Below, in pieces: positions 1 through 5,216 of a DNA stretch of 5,216 nucleotides (positions are counted from its first letter, which is position 1; every line of letters starts with the position of its first letter). A model generated the notes under the pieces. That model did not search any database and had not been told where the DNA came from. It worked only from the letters and a program-made list of their open reading frames with translations. Origin of the DNA: Acidobacterium sp. GTDB lineage: Bacteria; Acidobacteriota; Terriglobia; Terriglobales; Acidobacteriaceae. Where the stretch lies: assembly GCA_003152595.1 (NCBI GenBank), contig PMAM01000294.1:12289-17504 (forward strand), read 5' to 3'. The position numbers were made by a program, and so were the translations under genes.

Positions 1-544
1 CAACAACATGGGCGTCGACGGCTTCGGCATGGGCCTCATGCTCGAAGCCGGCATGATCGCCTCCCATACCGGCTCCTACGTCGGCGAAAACAAGCTCCTC
101 GAAGAAAAAGTCATCAAAGGCGAGCTCGACCTCCGCCTCATCCCGCAAGGCACCCTCGCCGAACGCGTCCGCGCCGGTGGCGCCGGCATCCCCGCCTTCT
201 TCACTCCAGCCGGAGCCGGCACCCTCGTCGCGGAAGGCAAAGAAACCCGCACCTTCGACGGCCGCCCCTACCTGCTCGAATCCTGGCTCCGCGCCGACTA
301 CGCCCTCGTCAAAGCCTGGAAAGGTGATCGCGCCGGCAACCTTATCTATAGAAAGACCGCCCGCAATTTCAACCCGATGATGGCCACCGCCGCCCGCATC
401 GCCATCGCCGAAGTCGAGGAACTCGTCGACACCGGCACCCTCGACCCCGACGCCATCGTCACCCCCGGCGTTTACGTCCAGCGCATCCTCCAGGGCGCCC
501 GCTACGAAAAGCGCATCGAGCGCCGCACCGTCCGCAGTGCCTGA
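1..544 (+). CDS. scoA: 3-oxoacid CoA-transferase subunit A (5'-truncated by window edge)
   Basis: Subunit A of a two-subunit succinyl-CoA:3-oxoacid (or acetoacetate) CoA-transferase, a cytoplasmic enzyme that moves CoA between carboxylic acids such as succinate and acetoacetate. The first complete codon in frame is at 2, and 180 residues are readable before TGA at 542-544. Full-length subunits A are about 220-240 residues, so roughly 50-60 N-terminal residues, including the usual glycine-rich start, lie outside the window. Family signatures seen in order are GVDGFGMG near the visible start, SYVGENK, LIPQGTLAERVRAGGAGIPAF, EGKETRTFDGRPYLLE, ALVKAWKGDRAGNLIYRKTARNFNPMMATAA, and the C-terminal TPGVYVQRILQGARYEKRIERRTVR. 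The catalytic glutamate of this enzyme class lies in subunit B. That gene often directly follows subunit A, but here the next gene is an opposing receptor gene, so subunit B must lie upstream or elsewhere. The family call is firm; substrate preference (ScoA versus AtoD) cannot be told from this part. Confidence 0.93.
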   Translation, partial: NNMGVDGFGMGLMLEAGMIASHTGSYVGENKLLEEKVIKGELDLRLIPQGTLAERVRAGGAGIPAFFTPAGAGTLVAEGKETRTFDGRPYLLESWLRADYALVKAWKGDRAGNLIYRKTARNFNPMMATAARIAIAEVEELVDTGTLDPDAIVTPGVYVQRILQGARYEKRIERRTVRSA

Positions 545-554
545 CCTCGCAACC

Positions 555-3500
555 TCAGAACAGCAGCTTCGCCCCGAACTGAATCTGCCGCGACGTGGTC
601 GACGTCGCCGTGACCACGCCCGCCGTCGGCGAAACCCCCGAGGTCGCCGATGTGTACACCACCTCGTTCGGCGTCAGCAGGTTCGTGTGATTCAGCAGAT
701 TGAAAAACTCCGCGCGAAACTGCAGGTGCAACCGCTCCGTCAGCGCCGTGTTCTTCGCTGCCGAAAAATCCATGTCCTTCAGCCCCGGACCGGTCAGCGA
801 ATCTCGCCGCACATCGCCATACGTGCCCGTTGCCGGCGGCAGAAACGCATTCGGATTGAAATACTCACTCGCCGTCCCCGGATACAGATTCCCGTGAAAC
901 GCCGGATTCCAGTTCGGCCGCACCGGATTACGCGTATCCCCGTTTCCGCTCGGGTTATACCCAAGCTGCGGAGAAAACGGGAACCCTGACAGCAGCGTCA
1001 CGATCGAGCTCACCGACCAGCCGTCCGTCGCAATCCGCGCCGGCCCTGGCACGTTCGCCAGCCACGCGCGTCCATGCCCGAATGGCAGCTCCCACGACCC
1101 GTTGATCGACGCCTGATGCCGCACATCGGTCGCCCCCGGTCCCCAGTCCAGCTTCGGCCGCAGCGGAAACTCCACAAATGCCGGCGTGTTCCCGCTCACG
1201 CTGGTGTTCCACGCCGATCCGTCATCCAGGTTCTTTGACCAGGTGTAGTCTCCGCGCACCTGAAACCCGTGCGCCAGATCGTGCCGCACATCCACCTGCA
1301 GCGCGTTGTACAGCCCCACGCCCTGCGACACCCACGATGTCGAATTCGCCAGCTGCAGATTCGCATTCTTCGATCCTGCCGGATAGAACGCCGATCCATC
1401 CGCAAGAAACTGCGGCGCCGGCTCGTTCATGTCCTCGGAAAGAATCTGATGGTAGCTGTGCGACCCGACATATCCCGCCGTCAGCGACGTGTGCGGCGCC
1501 ACCTGCTGCTCCAAACGCAGGCTCCACGTCAGCACCGTCGGCGTCGCGATGTCCGGCTGCACATTGCTCGGCGACACCAGCGCGCCCGCGGGCGGCGGCG
1601 TTCCCGGCGTGATGTGCAGATTTGCCACCGCAATGTTTTTGATCGATTCCGCCGTGTTGAACGGCGCTGTCTGATCCAGCCGGTAATCCAGTGTGTCCAG
1701 CAGTCCGTGATAAACCCCGAATCCGCCGCGCACCGCGGTTTTCCCGTTGCCGCGCACATCCCACGCAAACCCCACGCGCGGATTCAGCAGGAACTTCGCC
1801 CGGTTCGTTGTCAGCGCGGAATCGCCGATCACCGGATTTGTCTGCAGCACGCCATTCACAAGGGCGTAGTTCGATGCGCGCCCGCGCGACTCATTCCAGC
1901 CATCGGTCGACTCGGACCGGAACCCCGCGCGCAGCTCCAGCCGTGGCCTCACCTTCCAGGAGTCTTCCACGAACGCCGCACCCTCCAGCGACCGCCATCC
2001 CAGCTCTGTCGGCGACGGCACCACCGTGAACGTCGCCACCGTCCCCTGCAAAAACGTCTTCAGCGTGCTGAACGATGCCTGCCCATACTGATCCTGCGCC
2101 AGCAAATCGTCCGACTGGATCCGCTGCACCCACCCGCCCGCTTCCAGCTGATGATTTCCCCGCGAGTAGTAAATGTGGTCGTCACCCGTGAACAGGTTCC
2201 GCGCCGTCACATTGTTGCTGCCGACGTTGGTGCCCGCCAGCGTGACCTGCGAAGCGCCGTTCGACGCCGTGCTGCCGCTGATCACGATCGCTCCGATCGG
2301 CTTGCCTTCCACCCATCCCGGCACCGCAACCGGCGAGTAGCCAGTGAAGTCGTAGCTCGCCCGCGAGTACCCGAACCGCGCCGTGTTCAGCAGCCGCGCC
2401 GTGAAAGTGTGCTGCTCCTGCACGCTCGCCACCTGCTCCCGCAGGCTCTCGTCGATCAGGCTCAGCGGATTCTGCGTCGGCGTATTCGCCCCACTGTTGT
2501 CCACCGTGTACACCGCGAACAGCAGATCGCGCGATGTCAGATTCGCATCGAAGCGGGTCGTCCCGAAATCCTCGCGGATGTGCTGTTCCGGATGGCTGAA
2601 CGCCTCCGCGATGCCGCTCCCCAGCTCCGGCCCGTTCGCCACCGGCCACAGCGCCAGCAGCGGCGCCACCGCCGCGTTCACGCCCACGTTCTGCTCCGTC
2701 CCCGAGCTGTCCGGCAGATATCCCTGGCGTGCCTCGTTGTCCGGCGCCAGCGTCACCGCGCTCAGCCCCCAGTTCTGCCGGAAGCCTTCGTAGTTGCCGA
2801 ACAGAAACAGCTTGTCCCTCCGCAGCGGCCCTCCCAGCGAGCCCCCAAACTGATTCCGCTGGAATTCCGGAATCGTTCCCTGATCGAAAAAGTTCCTCGC
2901 ATCCAGCGCGCTGTTGCGCAGGAACTCGAACCCCGCGCCGTGCAGCGCATTTGTGCCCGACGTCGTTACAATACTCACCTGCGCGCCGTCCCTCTTGCCG
3001 TAGCTCGCGCCATAAGTATCCGTCACCACGTTGAATTCCCGCACCGCGTCCACGCCCAGCAGCTGCCCGCTCGTCCCGCCCGGCGTCACGTTGATCAGCG
3101 ATGCGCCCGTGTACTCAATCCCGTTCAGCAGAAACAGATTGTCCTGCGGCCGCCGCCCGCTCACACCGAACATGTTCCCCACCGACGAGTTCGATGTCCC
3201 CACGCTTCCCGAGCGCTCCGCCGTGTAGTTCACCGTCGCCGGATTCAGCGTCAGCAGCCCATCGAAACTCCGCCCGTTCAGCGGCAGCTGCTTCACCTGC
3301 CGCTCGTCCACCAGCCCCGACGTCTCCTGCGTCGACGTGTTCACCGTAGGTCCCTGTGTGCTCACCACCACCTGCTGCTCGATGCGCCCCAGCTCCAGCG
3401 TCACGGTCAGGGCCAGCGTCTGCCCTACCACCAGCGAAATTCCATGTTCCTGCTGCGTCTCAAACCCCGGATGCGCCACCGTGATCGAATACGCGCCCAC

Positions 3501-3731
3501 CGGCAGCGACGGTGCGGAGAATCGCCCCTCGCCATCGGTCGTCAGTGCTCGCTGGGCGCCTGTCTCATCGTTGCGCACCGTCACCGTCGAAACCGGCAGG
3601 CTCGCTCCTGTCCTGTCCACCACTGTCCCGCCCAGAGTCGCGCCCACAATCTGCGCCCGCATGCCTCCCGCACCGGCAAGCACGAAACCAACAATAACGA
3701 GAACGACACGAACAGCTCTCTTACGCTGCAT
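555..3731 (-). CDS. TonB-dependent receptor with N-terminal carboxypeptidase-regulatory-like domain (Oar-like)
   Basis: Outer-membrane beta-barrel protein expected to take up a large or scarce ligand using TonB/ExbBD energy; the ligand is unknown. It has 1058 residues from the ATG at 3731-3729 and ends with TGA at 557-555. Residues 1-26 form a signal peptide: basic MQRKR, a hydrophobic core, and cleavage after MRA before QIVG. Residues about 28-112 are a carboxypeptidase-regulatory-like beta-sandwich (GGTVVDRTGASLPVSTVTV, then GEGRFSAPSLPVGAYSITV). Residues about 120-265 are plug-like, with KQLPLNGRSFDGLL, NLFLLNGIEYTG, VREFNVVTDTYGASYGKRDG and VTTSGTNALHGAGFEFLRNS. The remainder is barrel, including RNQFGGSLGGPLRRDKLFLFGNYEGFRQ (split across about 292-319), LQFRAEFFNLLNHTN (1003-1017) and a terminal phenylalanine after RQIQFGAKLL, as expected for BAM-assembled barrels. 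The frame stays open 57 codons further upstream to 3902, but that extension would bury the signal peptide, and a good Shine-Dalgarno sits just before the chosen ATG. No SusD-like partner is visible. I did not identify a clear TonB box. Confidence 0.93.
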   Translation of the reverse strand: MQRKRAVRVVLVIVGFVLAGAGGMRAQIVGATLGGTVVDRTGASLPVSTVTVRNDETGAQRALTTDGEGRFSAPSLPVGAYSITVAHPGFETQQEHGISLVVGQTLALTVTLELGRIEQQVVVSTQGPTVNTSTQETSGLVDERQVKQLPLNGRSFDGLLTLNPATVNYTAERSGSVGTSNSSVGNMFGVSGRRPQDNLFLLNGIEYTGASLINVTPGGTSGQLLGVDAVREFNVVTDTYGASYGKRDGAQVSIVTTSGTNALHGAGFEFLRNSALDARNFFDQGTIPEFQRNQFGGSLGGPLRRDKLFLFGNYEGFRQNWGLSAVTLAPDNEARQGYLPDSSGTEQNVGVNAAVAPLLALWPVANGPELGSGIAEAFSHPEQHIREDFGTTRFDANLTSRDLLFAVYTVDNSGANTPTQNPLSLIDESLREQVASVQEQHTFTARLLNTARFGYSRASYDFTGYSPVAVPGWVEGKPIGAIVISGSTASNGASQVTLAGTNVGSNNVTARNLFTGDDHIYYSRGNHQLEAGGWVQRIQSDDLLAQDQYGQASFSTLKTFLQGTVATFTVVPSPTELGWRSLEGAAFVEDSWKVRPRLELRAGFRSESTDGWNESRGRASNYALVNGVLQTNPVIGDSALTTNRAKFLLNPRVGFAWDVRGNGKTAVRGGFGVYHGLLDTLDYRLDQTAPFNTAESIKNIAVANLHITPGTPPPAGALVSPSNVQPDIATPTVLTWSLRLEQQVAPHTSLTAGYVGSHSYHQILSEDMNEPAPQFLADGSAFYPAGSKNANLQLANSTSWVSQGVGLYNALQVDVRHDLAHGFQVRGDYTWSKNLDDGSAWNTSVSGNTPAFVEFPLRPKLDWGPGATDVRHQASINGSWELPFGHGRAWLANVPGPARIATDGWSVSSIVTLLSGFPFSPQLGYNPSGNGDTRNPVRPNWNPAFHGNLYPGTASEYFNPNAFLPPATGTYGDVRRDSLTGPGLKDMDFSAAKNTALTERLHLQFRAEFFNLLNHTNLLTPNEVVYTSATSGVSPTAGVVTATSTTSRQIQFGAKLLF

Positions 3732-3740
3732 CACTGGAAT

Positions 3741-3745
3741 CTCCT
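3741..3745 (-). promoter_or_regulatory. Shine-Dalgarno of the TonB-dependent receptor gene
   Basis: On the minus strand the bases read AGGAG (inside TCAGGAGA), with a 9-nt spacer to the ATG at 3731. It fixes the receptor start at 3731 rather than at the first possible ATG at 3902, and the signal peptide begins exactly there. Confidence 0.8.
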
Positions 3746-3772
3746 GAAAATCGGTTGTCGGGTTGATTCCGC

Positions 3773-3791
3773 ATCCTGAACGCGTCAGGAT
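3773..3791. repeat. Inverted repeat in the leader of the receptor gene
   Basis: ATCCTGA at 3773-3779 and TCAGGAT at 3785-3791 are perfect 7-bp complementary arms around a 5-nt centre (ACGCG). It lies 42-60 bp upstream of the receptor ATG. It could be an operator for a dimeric repressor or a small stem-loop in the mRNA leader. The sequence alone does not decide between these, and chance is possible for arms of this length. Confidence 0.45.
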
Positions 3792-3800
3792 CGGGCTGCT

Positions 3801-3830
3801 GCGATTGCGTCCTGCGAACGCGACTGCGTC
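3801..3830. repeat. Pair of 11-bp near-identical direct repeats
   Basis: GCGATTGCGTC (3801-3811) and GCGACTGCGTC (3820-3830) differ at one base and are offset by 19 bp, about two helical turns. This spacing would suit a protein binding the same DNA face twice, upstream of the receptor gene. In GC-rich DNA such a pair can also occur by chance. Confidence 0.3.
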
Positions 3831-3880
3831 AGCGGCAACAACAACCCATCCGCGCCGGTGCTCCAGCGCAGGGCAAGCCG

Positions 3881-3898
3881 CTCCGCCAGGCGGCGGAG
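3881..3898. repeat. GC-rich hairpin upstream of the receptor gene
   Basis: CTCCGCC (3881-3887) pairs perfectly with GGCGGAG (3892-3898) around a 4-nt loop. The stem is strong and has no T-rich run on either side, so it is unlikely to be a rho-independent terminator. It may be a leader structure if the receptor is transcribed from further upstream. Confidence 0.4.
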
Positions 3899-3961
3899 AC
3901 AACGGGGCGCGACATCGGGAATCTCGAAATCATCCTGCGTGTCAATTCAGAAGAGGGAAGC

Positions 3962-4002
3962 CTAAAAACACGAAACCCGCGCTGCGAAGAAGCTGGCGCG
4001 GG
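3962..4002 (-). terminator. Candidate rho-independent terminator, minus strand
   Basis: CCCGCGC at 3976-3982 and GCGCGGG at 3996-4002 form a perfect all-G/C 7-bp stem, with up to two further G-T pairs inside and a loop of 9-13 nt. Read on the minus strand, the stem is followed at once by TTTCGTGTTTTTA. On the plus strand the A-rich run precedes the stem and only a short T run follows, so the polarity is minus. It stands about 230 bp upstream of the receptor start with no recognised minus-strand gene before it. It is therefore either the end of a small transcript or an attenuator/insulator in front of the receptor gene. Confidence 0.5.
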
Positions 4003-4117
4003 GTGACTTTACCTGCGATCCGAAACTCGTTCAGATCTCGCCGGCAACTCCGCCGCAACAGCGCACACAGCTGCAACAGAATCGACAGGCGCTGAAGATG
4101 GAGCGGCCAAGGCTCAT
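3962..4117 (-). ncRNA. Possible small RNA or attenuated leader (about 155 nt)
   Basis: This interval is bounded by the minus-strand promoter-like element (4152-4124) and the minus-strand terminator-like hairpin with T-rich tail (3962-4002). No recognised RNA family or conserved protein is seen inside it. The minus strand contains one short ATG frame, cysteine-rich and about 28 codons long, without a known domain. The prediction rests only on the bracketing signals. Instead of a free small RNA, this could be a leader whose read-through controls the receptor gene. Confidence 0.2.
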
Positions 4118-4123
4118 GCTGTG

Positions 4124-4152
4124 AAATTAAGCGAACCCGCCTTTTCCGTCAA
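4124..4152 (-). promoter_or_regulatory. Candidate sigma-70-type promoter, minus strand
   Basis: On the minus strand TTGACG (4152-4147, five of six matches to the -35 consensus) is followed after 17 bp by TAATTT (4129-4124, three of six to the -10 consensus). Transcription would start near 4117 and run towards the receptor gene, meeting the terminator-like hairpin about 120 nt later. The element overlaps the upstream side of the dedA-family promoter, so the two could interfere. The -10 match is weak. Confidence 0.3.
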
Positions 4153-4154
4153 GC

Positions 4155-4160
4155 TACACT
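4155..4160 (+). promoter_or_regulatory. Candidate -10 element of the dedA-family gene
   Basis: TACACT matches four of six bases of the TATAAT consensus and ends 9 bp before the ATG at 4170. A start site 6-8 bp downstream would give an mRNA with almost no 5' leader. The lack of any purine-rich Shine-Dalgarno between 4150 and 4169 agrees with this. No good -35 hexamer is seen at 16-18 bp upstream, so the call is tentative. Confidence 0.35.
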
Positions 4161-4169
4161 CATACCTGC

Positions 4170-4796
4170 ATGAGCGAAAAGTTCCTCGCATTGCTGGTCA
4201 GCCTGGTCGCGGCCGGCGGCTACGGCGCGGTCGTGCTGCTGATGGCCATCCAGTCGGCGTGCATTCCCATCCCCTCCGAAGTCATCATGCCGCTGGCCGG
4301 CTATGCGCTCGCGCACACGCAGTTGCAGTTGGTCCTGCTGGCCACCGTTGCCTCGCTGGCCTCCAATCTCGGGTCCATCCCCGCATACTGGGTCGGTGCC
4401 AGGGGCGGCCGCTCCATGGTCGAGCGCTATGGAAGCTGGCTGCTGCTGAGCCGCCGCGATCTCGACCGCGTCGACCACTTCTTCGCGCGCTATGGCTCGA
4501 TCGCAGTCCTCATCGGCCGCATGTTGCCCATCATCCGCACCTTCATCGCTTTCCCCGCGGGCGTCGCCCGGATGAATCAGGCACGCTTCCACATCTACAC
4601 CTTTGTCGGCTCGTGGCCGTGGTGCTATGTGCTGGCGTATCTCGGCATGAGGCTGGGCGCGTCATTCAATAGCAACCCGCGCTTCCAGGCCGCGTTCCAC
4701 CGCTTCCACCTCGGCGTCGAAATCCTCCTCCTCATCGCCATCGTCTGGTTCGTCTGGACCCACTGGCGCAACCGCATCCGCGCCACCGAAGCGTAG
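4170..4796 (+). CDS. DedA-family (VTT / SNARE-associated domain) inner-membrane protein
   Basis: Complete 208-residue protein, a usual length for the DedA family, whose characterised members recycle lipid carriers such as undecaprenyl phosphate across the cytoplasmic membrane and support envelope integrity. Visible features are a first hydrophobic segment (about 5-27), then the re-entrant motif QSACIPIPSE with the family's acidic residue at E37. The hydrophobic stretch at 52-76 ends in NLGSIPAYWVGARGG. Next comes the signature RYGSIAVLIGRMLPIIRTFIAFPAG at about 107-131, split here as RYGSIAVLIGR and MLPIIRTFIAFPAG, with the conserved arginines R117 and R123. M135 and F140 follow, then hydrophobic segments at about 143-163 and 182-198 and a basic tail. 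The start at 4170 gives the best fit to the family; an in-phase Shine-Dalgarno is absent. The substrate cannot be assigned by sequence alone. It is divergent from the receptor and followed by its own spacer, so it is probably monocistronic. Confidence 0.92.
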   Translation: MSEKFLALLVSLVAAGGYGAVVLLMAIQSACIPIPSEVIMPLAGYALAHTQLQLVLLATVASLASNLGSIPAYWVGARGGRSMVERYGSWLLLSRRDLDRVDHFFARYGSIAVLIGRMLPIIRTFIAFPAGVARMNQARFHIYTFVGSWPWCYVLAYLGMRLGASFNSNPRFQAAFHRFHLGVEILLLIAIVWFVWTHWRNRIRATEA

Positions 4797-4802
4797 TACG
4801 GG

Positions 4803-4825
4803 GTTCCGCACGCCGAACGCGGAAC
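4803..4825 (+). terminator. Hairpin just after the dedA-family gene, possible terminator
   Basis: GTTCCGC (4803-4809) pairs with GCGGAAC (4819-4825) around a 9-nt loop, starting 6 bp after the TAG at 4794-4796. The placement suits a transcript end, but no T-rich run follows directly. It would act as an mRNA 3' end stabiliser or a weak or factor-assisted terminator rather than a classical one. Confidence 0.35.
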
Positions 4826-4870
4826 GCCGAACGCTGTTTCGCTCCCAGCACCCTGCTCCCAGCTCCCAGC
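4810..4870. repeat. Short tandem and dispersed repeats in the spacer after dedA
   Basis: ACGCCGAACGC occurs at 4810-4820 and 4824-4834 (period 14). GCTCCCAGC then occurs three times, at 4841-4849, 4855-4863 and 4862-4870, the last two sharing two bases. On the minus strand the second set reads as repeated GCTGGGAGC. The stretch is low in complexity, does not look coding, and may belong to a family of intergenic repeats of the genome. Confidence 0.6.
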
Positions 4871-4925
4871 TGCCCTTCTTTCCTTGCGCTCCCGCCCCAA
4901 CCGCGAGACACTAACCGTTTGGACT

Positions 4926-4931
4926 TATAAC
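4926..4931 (+). promoter_or_regulatory. Candidate -10 element of the inositol-3-phosphate synthase gene
   Basis: TATAAC matches five of six consensus bases in the only AT-rich patch of the spacer. A start site near 4938 would give a leader of about 25 nt. That leader contains GAAAGG (4946-4951), a modest Shine-Dalgarno 11 nt before the ATG at 4963. The -35 region (about 4903-4908, GCGAGA) is a poor match. Confidence 0.45.
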
Positions 4932-4962
4932 TTTTTTCTCCCCCTGAAAGGCAGTACCCAAA

Positions 4963-5216
4963 ATGGCATCATCTGAAAAGAAACCCACCATCCAGCCCGC
5001 CAAAGGCAAACTGGGAGTCATGACCGTCGGCATGGGCGCCGTCGCCACCACGCTCATCGCCGGCGTCGAAGCCGTCCGCAGAGGCCTCGCCAAACCCATC
5101 GGCTCCGTCACCCAAATGGGGACGATTCGCTTAGGCAAGCGCACCGACAACCGCACCCCGCTCATTAAAGAATTCGTCCCCCTCGCCTCCCTCGACGACA
5201 TCGTCTTCACCGGCTG
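4963..5216 (+). CDS. ino1: Inositol-3-phosphate synthase (3'-truncated by window edge)
   Basis: First 84 codons of myo-inositol-1-phosphate synthase, the NAD-dependent cytoplasmic enzyme that converts glucose 6-phosphate to inositol 3-phosphate, the first step to inositol lipids and other inositol compounds. Visible features are a short polar start (MASSEKKPTIQPAKGK), a beta strand leading to the glycine-rich dinucleotide-binding turn VGMGAVATT (residues 22-30), then AGVEAVRRGLAKPIGS, TQMGTIRLGKRTDNRTPLIKEF and VPLASLDDIVFTG, all typical of the bacterial enzyme. The start at 4963 fits the family N-terminus and is preceded by GAAAGG. Bacterial members are several hundred residues long, so most of the protein, including the catalytic lysines, lies beyond the right edge. 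The gene is separated from the dedA-family gene by 166 bp holding its own promoter-like element. Confidence 0.93.
   Translation, partial: MASSEKKPTIQPAKGKLGVMTVGMGAVATTLIAGVEAVRRGLAKPIGSVTQMGTIRLGKRTDNRTPLIKEFVPLASLDDIVFTG

Larger units (their letters stand above)
3732..4169. other. 438-bp divergent intergenic region between receptor and dedA-family gene
   Basis: No convincing protein gene is seen here. The open frames that cross it (minus strand to 3902; plus strand 3763-4095) are arginine/proline-rich with no recognisable domain. The region holds several structures listed separately: a 7-bp-arm inverted repeat (3773-3791), an 11-bp near-repeat pair (3801-3830), a GC hairpin (3881-3898), a terminator-like hairpin on the minus strand (3962-4002), and promoter-like elements facing both ways (4124-4160). 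A perfect TTGACA also lies on the minus strand at 3945-3940, but no acceptable -10 hexamer follows at 16-18 bp. Its length suits two divergent, separately controlled genes and leaves room for a small RNA. Confidence 0.7.

Noticed and set aside
1269..3779. An 836-codon open frame on the plus strand, antisense to the receptor gene.
   Set aside because: Its translation is arginine/proline/histidine-rich with no domain. Long antisense frames are expected opposite GC-rich genes with strong third-position bias, and the opposing frame is a clear receptor.
3940..3945. A perfect TTGACA (-35) on the minus strand upstream of the receptor.
   Set aside because: At spacings of 16-18 bp the downstream hexamers (GATTCC, ATTCCC, TTCCCG) are poor -10 matches, so I did not call it a promoter, although an alternative sigma factor or activator could use it.
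3763..4095. A 110-codon plus-strand frame in the divergent intergenic region.
   Set aside because: Arginine-rich, low-complexity translation with no Shine-Dalgarno or recognisable motif. It overlaps the receptor leader and the terminator-like hairpin.
4149..4592. A 147-codon minus-strand frame opposite the dedA-family gene.
   Set aside because: The composition (D, Q, A and G rich, no hydrophobic pattern) is that of the reverse complement of a membrane protein gene, with no domain seen.
4121..4672. A GTG-started plus-strand frame overlapping the dedA-family gene.
   Set aside because: It is a frame shadow: the translation is rich in R, H and P, while the frame starting at 4170 gives a clear DedA-family protein.
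4911..5210. A 99-codon minus-strand frame opposite the inositol-3-phosphate synthase start.
   Set aside because: It lies opposite a strongly conserved enzyme N-terminus and has no recognisable features.
1..5216. CRISPR arrays, tRNA or rRNA genes, insertion sequences, phage genes or defence systems.
   Set aside because: I saw no regularly spaced repeats, no tRNA-like cloverleaf, and no transposase, integrase or nuclease-type protein in any frame.

Overview
The window (5216 bp, GC-rich, strong C/G bias at third codon positions) looks like chromosomal DNA from Acidobacteriota, probably the Terriglobia/Acidobacteriaceae. The main reason is the 1058-residue outer-membrane receptor: a signal peptide, then a carboxypeptidase-regulatory-like domain, then a TonB-type plug and barrel with the wording typical of the large 'Oar-like' receptor families of that phylum. 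This assignment is an inference from protein style; no rRNA or other marker is present.

Layout. (1) Positions 1-544, plus strand: the 3' three-quarters of a CoA-transferase subunit A gene (scoA/atoD type), cut by the left edge. (2) 555-3731, minus strand: a complete TonB-dependent receptor gene, tail-to-tail with scoA and only 10 bp away. Its start is best placed 57 codons inside the longest open frame, where a Shine-Dalgarno site and a signal peptide coincide. (3) 3732-4169: a 438-bp divergent intergenic region with several inverted repeats. One is a GC-only hairpin followed by a T-rich tail that reads as a minus-strand terminator. A promoter-like element sits about 120 bp upstream of it. 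(4) 4170-4796, plus strand: a complete DedA-family membrane protein gene with no visible Shine-Dalgarno and a -10-like hexamer so close that a near-leaderless mRNA is likely. (5) 4797-4962: a short spacer with a hairpin, small tandem repeats and a promoter-like element. (6) 4963-5216, plus strand: the first 84 codons of inositol-3-phosphate synthase, cut by the right edge.

The four genes do not form an obvious pathway or operon. They cover ketone-body/short-chain acyl-CoA transfer, TonB-driven outer-membrane uptake, a DedA-type lipid-carrier transport function and inositol phosphate synthesis. Each appears to have its own transcription signals. The coding regions look ordinary. The part most worth checking is the 438-bp divergent region, where a promoter/terminator pair brackets about 155 nt that could be an unannotated small RNA or an attenuated leader for the receptor gene. 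I did not find a convincing new multi-gene system.
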